Positions 32,762 through 41,294 of a DNA stretch of 64,000 bases are shown here, piece after piece. Every line of letters begins with the position of its first letter. Position 1 is the stretch's first letter. The translations under genes were made by a program, and so were the position numbers. The stretch covers positions 310,001-374,000 of the forward strand of contig CAYRUO010000001.1 of assembly GCA_964427505.1 (NCBI GenBank). The letters run 5' to 3'. The notes below the pieces were generated by a model. It did not search any database, was not told the DNA's origin, and was given only the letters and a program-made list of their open reading frames with translations. The DNA comes from Thermanaerothrix sp034436175 (GTDB lineage: Bacteria; Chloroflexota; Anaerolineae; Anaerolineales; Anaerolineaceae).

Positions 32762-32838
32762 AATCAGTAGAGGGGATGCCTTTGATCGTTTACATTTTCA
32801 ATTGCTCATGAATAACCTCTAACCAGGAGGGTGACAAA

Positions 32839-34086
32839 ATGCCAGAATCATCTAGTCCGATCTCGGTATTATTGGTCGAAAACAATCCCCAACTAAGCAA
32901 ACATTTGCAAAAAACCCTGGGGTTGATTGATGAGGTTGAACTTGTTCATGTCTCAACCTCGGCTCAAGAGGCTTTGGAAGTGATCCGGGATCTTAAACCC
33001 CTAGTGGCTTTGGTGGAGTATGATTTGCCGGACGTTAACGGCATAAATCTAACCGAGATGGTACGTCGTGAATTCCCGGGTACTCAGGTCGTCCTTATTT
33101 CACAAGACGCTTACACTGACCTGGTACTGCGGGCGGTTCGATCAGGGGCGTGCGATTTTATTACTCATGATATTTCCATCAAAGAACTGAGCGATGTGCT
33201 GACTAGGGCCGCTCAACTAGCGCTGGAAGATCGGCAAAAAGCCTTTCCGTACCTGGTTGCTCCAACGACTCCCTCCAAGGAGGCCGCACCAGAGCATGAG
33301 ATTAATGGACATGTGGTTACTGTTTACAGTCCAAAGGGTGGCTCTGGGTTGACCACGATTGCAGCTAACTTGGCGTTGGCCCTAATGGAAAAAGACGCCC
33401 GTGTGATATTGGTAGATGGATCATTACAATTTGGTGATGTGCACATGTTCTTTAACGAATTAGGCCAATTTTCAATCCTAGATCTTATTCCCCGAGTTTA
33501 TGAGTTGGATTTTCAGTTAGTAGAAAGCGTGCTAGTGCGAAACCGTGCTACTGGGCTTCGCATTTTAACCGCACCACCACGACCGGAACTGGCCGAGAAA
33601 ATCTCCGGAGAAAATTTGTCCCGGATCCTTGAATTTCTACGGCGGTTTAGCGATTATGTAGTGGTCAACACTCACTCATACATCTCTGATCCGGTCCTTG
33701 CGGCCTTGGATGCTGGTGATGTGGTAGTGGCTGTTTTGGAACAACAGATTAATGCGATACGTAATATGCGTTTATTCCTTGAACTTTGGGATGCCCTAGG
33801 GATGTCTCGCGACCGCATTATCCTGGTTATGAATCGCTACCGGAAAGATCACCCTATTTCACTTGATCGAGTCAGTGAGCGCCTTAAACTAAATGTAGAG
33901 TTGACCATTCCTGAGGATAAAGAAGCTGCCCAAAAAGCAGACGCCCTGGGTATTCCTATTCTGCGGAGCAGTAAGGATTCTCCCATTGCGAAAAGTATTA
34001 TGGCTTTGGCCGAGAGTGTTAGGAGTCGCGTTTCCAACCTTGAACGCGCCGAAGCACCGCGAATGCGCCTCTTTTCGGTGAGTTAG
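32839..34086 (+). CDS. CpaE/TadZ-like ATPase with degenerate receiver domain
   Basis: 415 residues; ATG with AGGAGGGTGAC upstream. Residues 8-125 are a response-regulator receiver fold. The acidic pocket is E14-N15, the phosphoacceptor position carries Glu60 (VALVEYDLPDVNG), and the conserved Lys position is His110. Phosphorylation is therefore unlikely, and Glu may mimic the active state. Residues 155-400 are a ParA/MinD-type ATPase with the deviant Walker A SPKGGSGLTTIAANLA and ILVDGSLQFGDVHMFF. Proteins of this design (CpaE, TadZ) localise type IV/Flp pilus machinery, though no pilus genes are in the window. A terminator follows, so it is monocistronic. Confidence 0.85.
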   Translation: MPESSSPISVLLVENNPQLSKHLQKTLGLIDEVELVHVSTSAQEALEVIRDLKPLVALVEYDLPDVNGINLTEMVRREFPGTQVVLISQDAYTDLVLRAVRSGACDFITHDISIKELSDVLTRAAQLALEDRQKAFPYLVAPTTPSKEAAPEHEINGHVVTVYSPKGGSGLTTIAANLALALMEKDARVILVDGSLQFGDVHMFFNELGQFSILDLIPRVYELDFQLVESVLVRNRATGLRILTAPPRPELAEKISGENLSRILEFLRRFSDYVVVNTHSYISDPVLAALDAGDVVVAVLEQQINAIRNMRLFLELWDALGMSRDRIILVMNRYRKDHPISLDRVSERLKLNVELTIPEDKEAAQKADALGIPILRSSKDSPIAKSIMALAESVRSRVSNLERAEAPRMRLFSVS

Positions 34087-34114
34087 CCGTTTTTCGGTTT
34101 ATCCCATTCCTGTT

Positions 34115-34143
34115 GCCTCTGCCGAGATGGGCAGGGGCTTTTT
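34115..34143 (+). terminator. Rho-independent terminator after the CpaE-like gene
   Basis: GCCTCTGCC (34115-34123) pairs with GGCAGGGGC (34130-34138) including one G-U pair, around a 6-base loop, followed by TTTTT. It lies directly before the lepA promoter region. Confidence 0.8.
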
Positions 34144-34176
34144 GCCTTCATTTTGGGGTATACTTATTTTCCGGCG

Positions 34177-35979
34177 ATGGACAAGGCTTTGATTCGCAAC
34201 TTCTGTATTATTGCCCACATTGATCATGGAAAGTCCACCCTGGCGGATCGTCTCTTGCAGATTACCGGTACGATCTCCGATCGCCAGATGGTGGAACAGG
34301 TTTTAGATTCAATGGAATTGGAACGCGAGAAGGGGGTCACCATTAAAGCCTCGGCGGTGCGGATGCTCTATCGTCATTCCGATGGGCAAGAGTATGAGTT
34401 AAATCTTATTGACACGCCGGGGCACGTGGACTTCAGTTATGAGGTTAGCCGTGCTCTGATGGCCTGTGAAGGGGCGCTTTTGGTGGTGGATGCTACGCAG
34501 GGAATTGAGGCTCAGACTCTGGCCAATCTCTACTTGGCGTTGGATGCCGATCTGACGATTATCCCGGTCATCAACAAGATTGACCTGCCCTCGGCGCGGG
34601 TGGAAGAGGTAGCGCAAGAAATTCAGAACCTGTTAGGGACCCCACCGGAAGAAATCCTGGCGGTTTCAGCCAAAGAAGGCACTAATGTAGAGAAGGTATT
34701 GGAAGCCGTCATAGAGCGTGTGCCGCCCCCACAGGGTGAGACCTCTTTGCCCCTGAGGGCATTGGTATTTGATTCGCATTACGACCCCTACAAAGGTGTG
34801 GTGGCATATATCCGCGTATTTGATGGCGTATTGCGCCCCGAAGATATGCTCAGGGTAATGTCCAGCGGCATTGATTTTCGACCGGTTGAAATCGGAGTGT
34901 TTGCCCCGGATATGCGCCCGGTCAACATGCTGAGTGCAGGCGAAGTGGGTTATGTGGCGACTGGTCTAAAGACGGTTTCGGAGTGCCGTGTGGGCGATAC
35001 CATTACCCAGACTGCTACACCGGCGGCAGAGCCACTGCCTGGTTTTCGCCATCCTAAACCGATGGTGTTTGCCGGAATTTACCCGGTCGAAAATGAGGAC
35101 TACGAACGGCTTAAAGAGGCCTTGGAAAAACTGCAACTCAATGATGCCTCACTCGTTTTTCAACCCGAGAAATCGCAGGCGCTTAACTTTGGCTTTCGCT
35201 GTGGTTTTCTTGGCTTGTTCCATATGGAGATTATCCAGGAACGCCTAGAACGGGAGTATGACCTGGATATTGTGGTGACTGCGCCTTCGGTTGAATACGA
35301 GGTCGTTCTACGTACCGGCGAGGTCATTCGAATTGATTCTCCGGCGCTGCTCCCGGATGAGGGGTTGATTGAAGAGATTCGTGAGCCCTGGATGGTGGTT
35401 CAGATTTTTACCCCCATGGAATACTATGGGACGGTGATGGATTTGGCGCGTCGGCGCCGGGGGATTTTCCGTGAGCAGGAATATCCGGCACCTAACCGTG
35501 TCCAATTGACCTTTGAGATTCCTCTTTCTGAATTGATTGTGGATTTCTTCGATGAACTGAAGTCGCGCACGCGAGGATACGGTTCGATGGATTACCATTT
35601 CGCTGAGTATCGTCCCGGTGATTTGGTTAAGTTAGAGGTGCTGGTGGCGGGAGAGCCGGTAGACGCCCTGGCAACCATTGTGCATCGTGACCAGGCCTAC
35701 CATAAGGGGCAGGCCTTGGTGAGCAAACTCAAAGAAGTTATTCCACGTCAGTTATTCGATGTGGCCATCCAAGCCGCTGCCGGAGGGCGCATCATCTCGC
35801 GGGCGAATGTCAAGGCCCTGCGCAAAGATGTGCTGGCGAAATGTTACGGCGGAGATGTGACACGTAAAAAGAAACTCTTGGAGAAACAGAAGCGGGGGAA
35901 GAAACGCATGAAGATGGTGGGCAATGTCGAAATTCCGCAGGAAGCCTTCCTGGCGGTTTTGGGCTTGGAGGAAGATTGA
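34177..35979 (+). CDS. lepA: Elongation factor 4 (LepA)
   Basis: 600 residues from the ATG at 34177, the usual LepA length. An in-frame TTG at 34153 lies next to the terminator and is rejected. It is a ribosome-associated GTPase with G1 AHIDHGKSTLADRL, G2 REKGVTIKASAVR, DTPGHVDFSYEV (G3), NKIDLP (G4) and SAKEG (G5). The EF-G-like domains and the LepA-specific C-terminus (GRIISRANVKALRKDVLAKCYGG in part) follow. There is no ribosome-binding site. A TATACT at 34159-34164 ends 12 bases before the ATG, suggesting a very short or absent leader. The stop overlaps the start of the next gene. Confidence 0.97.
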   Translation: MDKALIRNFCIIAHIDHGKSTLADRLLQITGTISDRQMVEQVLDSMELEREKGVTIKASAVRMLYRHSDGQEYELNLIDTPGHVDFSYEVSRALMACEGALLVVDATQGIEAQTLANLYLALDADLTIIPVINKIDLPSARVEEVAQEIQNLLGTPPEEILAVSAKEGTNVEKVLEAVIERVPPPQGETSLPLRALVFDSHYDPYKGVVAYIRVFDGVLRPEDMLRVMSSGIDFRPVEIGVFAPDMRPVNMLSAGEVGYVATGLKTVSECRVGDTITQTATPAAEPLPGFRHPKPMVFAGIYPVENEDYERLKEALEKLQLNDASLVFQPEKSQALNFGFRCGFLGLFHMEIIQERLEREYDLDIVVTAPSVEYEVVLRTGEVIRIDSPALLPDEGLIEEIREPWMVVQIFTPMEYYGTVMDLARRRRGIFREQEYPAPNRVQLTFEIPLSELIVDFFDELKSRTRGYGSMDYHFAEYRPGDLVKLEVLVAGEPVDALATIVHRDQAYHKGQALVSKLKEVIPRQLFDVAIQAAAGGRIISRANVKALRKDVLAKCYGGDVTRKKKLLEKQKRGKKRMKMVGNVEIPQEAFLAVLGLEED

Positions 35980-37004
35980 AGCAGGAAAGTCGTGCGCGCA
36001 AGTCTCCGCAATGGCTACGTTGGTTGCCGGGGGTAGCCATCAGTCTACTGGCTATAGGTATTTTGTTCCGTGTTGCCAACTGGAAAGACGTTGGCGTCGC
36101 AATAGCGGCTTATCGTTGGCCGTTTATTGTGGGTTCGTTGTTATTAACTCTGGCCTTTTTATGGGCGCGGGCTTGGGCCTGGACGGCTCTGCTCGAAGGA
36201 CAAGCCCGTCCTACTCAAGCCTTTTGGGCGATTAACCAGGGGTACCTGATCAATAATCTGTTGCCCCTGCGGGCGGGTGAGATAGGGCGCTCGGTGCTCT
36301 TAGGCCAACAGATCAATCTAAGCCCGGTTCAGATTCTTTCCACAGTCGTCGTGGAGCGGATGCTTGATCTCGCTTTTGCGGCGACGCTTCTCTTGAGCAC
36401 GCTGCCCTTGGTGGTTGGGATGGCCTGGGCGCGCACGGTTTCCTGGTTGACCCTGGCGATCATTCTGGCGGTTATGACTGCTCTAATGATCCTGGCGCGG
36501 CGCCAGGAAGACGCGGTCAGGTTCTTCGAAGCATTATCCCGGCGATTAAATTGGCGTGTTTTGAATACTCTTGTGTTACCTCAGCTGAAGAATCTCATTC
36601 AAGGTTTGGGCGCTTTACGCAACCCGTTTGCGCTTTGGAAGGCTTTTTTCTGGATCGGGATATCATGGGGCCTTGCGGTGAGTAACTATTACCTGATGCT
36701 TATACCCATTGCTCCCCACGCTCATTTCTGGTGGGGAGTCTTTGCCGATGGGGTTTTGGCCATGGGTATCGCGTTGCCTTCAGCACCGGCGGCTCTGGGA
36801 ACCTTCGAGGCGTCGCTGGTGGCAGCGCTAGCCTTACTGGGGGTAAACTCAACATCAGCATTGGCCTATGCGATAACCCTACATTTCTTGCAGTTCCTGG
36901 TCACAGGGGCTTTGGGATTACTGGGTTTATTGCGTCAGCGCCATTCCTGGCAGGAATGGGGCCAATGGTTGCAACTTCGTGAGCGCGAGAATATTACTCA
37001 ATAA
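35976..37004 (+). CDS. Lysylphosphatidylglycerol synthase/flippase-type membrane protein (UPF0104 family)
   Basis: 342 residues; TTG start overlapping the lepA stop (TTGA) and preceded by TTGGAGGAAGA. It has about eight membrane spans. Family-typical segments are NQGYLINNLLPLRAGEIGRSVLLG near residue 90, VVVERMLDLAF, and ALPSAPAALGTFEASLVAAL near residue 270. Members include the membrane half of MprF and putative polyprenyl-lipid flippases such as AglD. With the epimerase, glycosyltransferase and methyltransferase that follow, a role in handling lipid-linked sugars is more likely than lysyl transfer, because no soluble LPG synthetase domain is present. Confidence 0.85.
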   Translation: MKQESRARKSPQWLRWLPGVAISLLAIGILFRVANWKDVGVAIAAYRWPFIVGSLLLTLAFLWARAWAWTALLEGQARPTQAFWAINQGYLINNLLPLRAGEIGRSVLLGQQINLSPVQILSTVVVERMLDLAFAATLLLSTLPLVVGMAWARTVSWLTLAIILAVMTALMILARRQEDAVRFFEALSRRLNWRVLNTLVLPQLKNLIQGLGALRNPFALWKAFFWIGISWGLAVSNYYLMLIPIAPHAHFWWGVFADGVLAMGIALPSAPAALGTFEASLVAALALLGVNSTSALAYAITLHFLQFLVTGALGLLGLLRQRHSWQEWGQWLQLRERENITQ

Positions 37005-37018
37005 GATATGGAGGTACC

Positions 37019-38044
37019 ATGCCACGACGCTATCTCATCACCGGTGGAGCAGGTTTCATTGGTTCCAACTATGCGGCGCGGTTGATTGCTCAGGGGCATG
37101 AGGTCATTATTTACGATAATCTTTCCCGTGCCGGTGCAGTGCGCAATCTGGAGTGGTTACGGACAACCTATGGCGAAAATGCCTATCGTTTGATCGTGGC
37201 GGACGTGCGTGATGCCGCACAGTTGAACGAGGCTGTGCGAGGTGTGGACGTTATCGTGCATTTGGCGGCACAGGTGGCAGTGACCACGTCGGTTACCGAT
37301 CCGCGCACCGATTTTGAGATTAATGCCCTGGGCACCTTCAATGTCCTCGAGGCGGCGCGCCTCTCAGGGCGAGACCCCATCGTGATTTATGCCTCAACCA
37401 ATAAGGTTTATGGGGGTATGGAAAACGTCGTAGTGGTGGAAGATGAAACGCGTTGGCGTTATCAGGACCTGCCCGAAGGATGCCCTGAAACCCAGCCTTT
37501 GGATTTTCACTCCCCCTATGGTTGTTCAAAAGGTTGTGGTGACCAATATGTTCGCGATTATGCGCGGATTTATGGGTTGCCCACGGTGGTCATGCGTCAA
37601 TCCTGCATCTATGGGCCGCGCCAGTTCGGTGTGGAAGATCAAGGGTGGGTGGCTTGGTTTGTGATTGCCGCTCTGCTTAAACGCCGTTTGACCATTTATG
37701 GGGATGGCAAGCAAGTCCGTGATTTGCTTTATATTGACGATCTTCTCGATGCCTATGATGCCGCGGTTGAACGCATTGATCAGGTCGCCGGGCAAATTTT
37801 CAATCTTGGCGGCGGACCACAAAACAGTATTTCCATCTGGCGCGAATTCGGTCCCCTTTTAGAACGGTTGGTGGGTTACCCGATTCCGGTGGATTTCGGT
37901 GAGTGGCGCCCCGGCGATCAGCGCGTTTATATTTCGGATATTCGCAAAGCGCGCCAGTTATTGGAGTGGCAGCCTAAAGTGGGGGTTGAAGAAGGGGTTG
38001 CGCGGCTGGTAGCTTGGGTCAAGAGCAATCTCAATCTGTTCTAA
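37019..38044 (+). CDS. NAD-dependent nucleotide-sugar epimerase, CDP-paratose 2-epimerase-like
   Basis: 341 residues; ATG with GGAGG five bases upstream. It is an extended short-chain dehydrogenase/reductase: the NAD-binding GGAGFIGSN near the start, HLAAQVAVTTSV, the Ser/Thr of ASTNKVYGG, and the catalytic Tyr-Lys pair in SPYGCSKGCGDQY. The insertion NKVYGG..VEDETRWRY and RQSCIYGPRQFGVEDQGW resemble CDP-paratose/tyvelose 2-epimerases more than GalE, but UDP-glucose-type activity cannot be excluded. It is 14 bases downstream of the flippase-like gene and 15 bases upstream of a glycosyltransferase, so it probably supplies the sugar donor for a surface glycan. Confidence 0.85.
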   Translation: MPRRYLITGGAGFIGSNYAARLIAQGHEVIIYDNLSRAGAVRNLEWLRTTYGENAYRLIVADVRDAAQLNEAVRGVDVIVHLAAQVAVTTSVTDPRTDFEINALGTFNVLEAARLSGRDPIVIYASTNKVYGGMENVVVVEDETRWRYQDLPEGCPETQPLDFHSPYGCSKGCGDQYVRDYARIYGLPTVVMRQSCIYGPRQFGVEDQGWVAWFVIAALLKRRLTIYGDGKQVRDLLYIDDLLDAYDAAVERIDQVAGQIFNLGGGPQNSISIWREFGPLLERLVGYPIPVDFGEWRPGDQRVYISDIRKARQLLEWQPKVGVEEGVARLVAWVKSNLNLF

Positions 38045-38059
38045 TTCCGGCGAACAACG

Positions 38060-39223
38060 ATGCGCATTCTAACAGTATTGACCTATTATCGTCCGCATAC
38101 CTCAGGACTCACCATTTATGCCGAAAGGTTAGCCAAAGCCCTGGTGCGACGCGGCCATCAGGTGACCGTGTTGACCTCGCAGTATGATCGTTCGTTGCCG
38201 CGTGAGGAAATCGTAGACGGGGTGCGAATTGTCCGGGCGCCGGTGGTGATGCGGGTGAGCAAGGGGGTTATCATGCCTACGTTTGGCTTGTTAGCCACGC
38301 GTCTGGTTTTGAGCCACGATGTGGTGCATTTGCACTTGCCCCAGTTTGATGCCGCCGGGATTGCCTTACGCGGACGGCTGTTTCGCAAGCCCACGGTGAT
38401 CACTTATCACTGTGATTTGCGCATGCCACCGGGATTGATCGCCTGGCTGGCCAATCAAGCCGTGTTGGTCATGAATGAGTTGGCGGCTTTATTCACACAT
38501 CGCATGGTAACCTACACTCAAGATTACGCTGATCACTCAGCCTACTTACGCCGCTATCGGCATAAGTTGCAGATCATTCCACCACCGGTTGAATTGCCCG
38601 AGGTTAGCCTGGAAAGCATTCAGGCGTTTGGACAACGTAACAATCCCGACGGCAATCGCCCGGTGATTGGCATGGCCGCGCGCTTTGCCACCGAAAAGGG
38701 AGTAGAAGTATTGCTGGATGCTCTGCCTCGTATCTTAGAGGTTTACCCACGGGCGCAAGTGCATTTTGCCGGCCCTTATCAGAACATCGTTGGCGAAGAG
38801 CACTACTTTCAGCGCTTGGCGCCGCGCATTCAAGCCTTTCAGGCGCAAGGGCATTGGCGCTTCCTGGGAGTTTTGAACCCCGAAGACATGGCACGCTTCT
38901 ATCCGAATATTGATGTTTTGGTCTTGCCTTCCCTTAATTCGACCGAAGCCTTTGGATTAGTCCAGATTGAGGCAATGATGAACGGCGTGCCGTGCGTGGC
39001 TTCGGACTTGCCGGGTGTACGCCAGCCGGTGCTCAGGCATCAGATGGGGAGAATTGCCCCCGTGGGTGACTCCCAAGCCCTCGCTGAGGCCATTTTGGAG
39101 GTGCTCAACCACCGCGAGCAGTTTGTGGTAGATCGTGATGCCATTCGTCAGCAGTATCATCCTGATGCCGTTGCGGCGCGGTTTGAAACCCTGTTTCAGG
39201 GCATGCTGGATGAGTTACAGTAG
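38060..39223 (+). CDS. GT4-family glycosyltransferase
   Basis: 387 residues, ATG start with only a weak ribosome-binding site. It has a GT-B fold: an N-terminal domain with TYYRPHTSGLTIYAERLAKAL and a C-terminal donor domain with GMAARFATEKGVEVLLDALP, followed by the EX7E motif in NSTEAFGLVQIEAMMNG. No signal peptide or membrane span is present, so it acts on the cytoplasmic side. It retains configuration at the anomeric carbon, as GT4 enzymes do. The acceptor and sugar are unknown. It is followed two bases later by the methyltransferase gene. Confidence 0.92.
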   Translation: MRILTVLTYYRPHTSGLTIYAERLAKALVRRGHQVTVLTSQYDRSLPREEIVDGVRIVRAPVVMRVSKGVIMPTFGLLATRLVLSHDVVHLHLPQFDAAGIALRGRLFRKPTVITYHCDLRMPPGLIAWLANQAVLVMNELAALFTHRMVTYTQDYADHSAYLRRYRHKLQIIPPPVELPEVSLESIQAFGQRNNPDGNRPVIGMAARFATEKGVEVLLDALPRILEVYPRAQVHFAGPYQNIVGEEHYFQRLAPRIQAFQAQGHWRFLGVLNPEDMARFYPNIDVLVLPSLNSTEAFGLVQIEAMMNGVPCVASDLPGVRQPVLRHQMGRIAPVGDSQALAEAILEVLNHREQFVVDRDAIRQQYHPDAVAARFETLFQGMLDELQ

Positions 39224-39225
39224 CC

Positions 39226-40041
39226 ATGAGTGAATCTTTGGCATTCAGTCAGCCCTCACAGCGCGATTTTCTCTGGTTGCATTTGCGTGAGTTGCCCTAT
39301 TTTCGGGCGTTACTGCGGGCGGTTGAGGCGCGTTTTTACCAGGGGTTGCACCTGCCTCATCCGGTATTGGACATCGGCTGCGGAGATGGTCATTTTGCCA
39401 GCGTGACCTTTGATGAGCCTTTGGATGTTGGTATTGATCCCGATCGTCGGGTATTGCCCTTAGCGCGGGGATATAGAGGCTACCGCTGGGTGTTGCGCGG
39501 CTATGGAGATGCCTTACCGTTTGGTCGCGCAACTTTTGCCAGCGCGGTCAGCAATTCTGTTCTTGAACATATCCCTGACGTGGACATTGTTTTATGTGAG
39601 GTTGCACGGGTTCTGCGCCCAGGTGCGCCGTTCATCTTTTGTGTGCCGAACCACCGTTTTGCTCCCTCACTTTCGGTGGCGCATTTTCTTGAACGCTTGG
39701 GTTGGCACGGGCTTGCCGAAGTCTATCGGCGCTTTTTCAATCGTATATCACGGCATTATCATTGCGATGACGTCCCGCGTTGGCAAGAGCGGCTCGAGAA
39801 TGCCGGCTTTGTTCTAGAGAACTACTGGCATTACTTTTCACCGGCAGCTCTGGCATGCTTGGAATGGGGGCATTACTTTGGCCTGCCCTCACTGGTGGCG
39901 CGGAAGTTAACCGGTAAATGGATTTTGGCGCCATATCTATGGAATTTGGCCTTAACCCGACGGGTTGTTCAACCTTTTTATGATCAACCGGCAGTGTGTG
40001 CGGATGGGGTTTATACATTTTACATTGCACGGCGCGCTTAA
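39226..40041 (+). CDS. Class I SAM-dependent methyltransferase
   Basis: 271 residues; ATG two bases after the stop of the glycosyltransferase. SAM motif I is VLDIGCGDGHFAS, the acidic residue of motif II is in VGIDPDRR, and motif IV is SNSVLEHIPDVD, the UbiE/Methyltransf_11 pattern. The C-terminal about 100 residues contain many aromatic residues (HYFSPAALACLEWGHYFG), which may bind a lipid or glycan. The neighbours suggest methylation of a sugar or a lipid-linked glycan. The stop codon shares the sequence TTAA with the convergent DNA methyltransferase. Confidence 0.85.
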   Translation: MSESLAFSQPSQRDFLWLHLRELPYFRALLRAVEARFYQGLHLPHPVLDIGCGDGHFASVTFDEPLDVGIDPDRRVLPLARGYRGYRWVLRGYGDALPFGRATFASAVSNSVLEHIPDVDIVLCEVARVLRPGAPFIFCVPNHRFAPSLSVAHFLERLGWHGLAEVYRRFFNRISRHYHCDDVPRWQERLENAGFVLENYWHYFSPAALACLEWGHYFGLPSLVARKLTGKWILAPYLWNLALTRRVVQPFYDQPAVCADGVYTFYIARRA

Positions 40042-41138
40042 TCGCACTGCCTGTTGGAATATGTCTGGATCAGTTTCTGGCGCAATTCATTAATAGGGCG
40101 AAGATTGCCTTCGGCATCGCAGTAGTGCCAGAGTTCCCAGCCGTTACATGGGGCATTATTGAGCAAAGCCCGTGCTAACGTGTGGATGGAACCGGTTAGG
40201 TTGTCACAACGAAGATGTCCGTTGGCTTGGATGATTGCCTCGGGGGTACTGCCGCGAAAGTAAAGGGATTGTCCGGGTTGGAGCAGACCGGCTTCTAGTA
40301 AAGCCCCGAAGGGTATGCGCGGGCGGCGTCGAGGTTCATTCAGTGTCACCGCAGAAAGGGGAGCAGGGATCACGGCCTCAATGCGGGCACGGGCAATGTG
40401 TACATAATTGGGGTCGCGTTCAATACCTATGAAATGGCGATGAAGTTTTTTGGCAACAGCGCCAGTTGTCCCGGTGCCGAAAAATGGGTCTAGAATGAGG
40501 TCACCAGGTTGGGTTGACGCCAGAATAATGCGGTAAAGGAGGGCCTCAGGTTTTTGGGTGGCGTGTGCTTTTTCGCCATTGATTCGAATGCGTTCACTGC
40601 CGATGCAGGTGGGCAAATACCAATCTGACCGCATTTGCAGATCTTCGTTGAGTGCTTTCATGGCATGGTAGTTGAAGGTGTATTTTTTACCTTTTACCTT
40701 CTGGGCCCAGATTAATGTTTCATGGGCATTTGTAAACCGAGTCCCGTGAAAGTTGGGGGTAGGGTTGGTTTTGATCCAGACCAAATCATTGAGAATCCAG
40801 AATCCCAATTCTTGCAAAATAGCACCAACCCGATAGATATTATGATACGTGCCAATCACCCACAGGGTTCCAGTATCTTTGAGGATGCGGCGACATTCGG
40901 AAAGCCAGGCACGGGTAAAGGCATCATACGCGGCAAAGGATTCGAACTGATCCCAATGATCATCCACGGCATCCACCCGGGTGAAGTTGGGGCGATAAAG
41001 CGCGTTACGTAATTGCAGGTTGTAGGGGGGATCGGCGAATACCATGTCCACTGCCCCGGAAGGCAATTGGGGCAGAACTTCCAAGCAGTCACCTTCCAGG
41101 ATGGTATCCAATGGGAGAGGAGTGGCTGGATTAATCAT
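40038..41138 (-). CDS. Adenine-specific DNA methyltransferase, CcrM/M.HinfI type
   Basis: 366 residues; ATG with a weak AGAGATGAG upstream. It is a beta-class N6-adenine methyltransferase: the catalytic DPPYNLQL comes first (about residue 36) and the SAM motif DPFFGTGTTGAVA last (about residue 220). The C-terminal domain has RPRIPFGALLEAGLLQPGQ, DNLTGSIHTLARALL and CNGWELWHYCD, which match the C-terminal DNA-recognition domain of CcrM-like GANTC methylases. No restriction endonuclease is adjacent, so it is solitary and may be regulatory. GANTC specificity is inferred from family resemblance only. Orphan in orientation: neighbours on both sides run the other way. Confidence 0.88.
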   Translation of the reverse strand: MINPATPLPLDTILEGDCLEVLPQLPSGAVDMVFADPPYNLQLRNALYRPNFTRVDAVDDHWDQFESFAAYDAFTRAWLSECRRILKDTGTLWVIGTYHNIYRVGAILQELGFWILNDLVWIKTNPTPNFHGTRFTNAHETLIWAQKVKGKKYTFNYHAMKALNEDLQMRSDWYLPTCIGSERIRINGEKAHATQKPEALLYRIILASTQPGDLILDPFFGTGTTGAVAKKLHRHFIGIERDPNYVHIARARIEAVIPAPLSAVTLNEPRRRPRIPFGALLEAGLLQPGQSLYFRGSTPEAIIQANGHLRCDNLTGSIHTLARALLNNAPCNGWELWHYCDAEGNLRPINELRQKLIQTYSNRQCD

Positions 41139-41204
41139 CTCATCTCTGCATTCAACGCACTACTGAAATAAGTTTAGCATAACCGTTGCCGGTGCAGGCG
41201 GCGC

Positions 41205-41233
41205 TTGTCAGCCCCTGGGTCTTGAATTATGAT
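41205..41233 (+). promoter_or_regulatory. Sigma70-type promoter for the membrane glycosyltransferase genes
   Basis: TTGTCA (41205-41210) and TATGAT (41228-41233) are 17 bases apart, 61 bases before the ATG at 41295. It probably serves the three large membrane-protein genes that follow. Confidence 0.65.
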
Positions 41234-41294
41234 ATACACTCAACTGGAATGATCCACCGGAGAAGACACAGCACGCACTCAAGAAGCGTTGATC

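Larger units (their letters stand above)
32503..32838. other. Divergent intergenic region between HD-GYP and CpaE-like genes
   Basis: These 336 bases contain no credible ORF. They hold a consensus minus-strand promoter (32583-32611), a plus-strand promoter (32632-32659) and a plus-strand leader of about 170 bases with predicted structure (32677-32761). The strong ribosome-binding site AGGAGG lies at 32825-32830. Confidence 0.7.
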
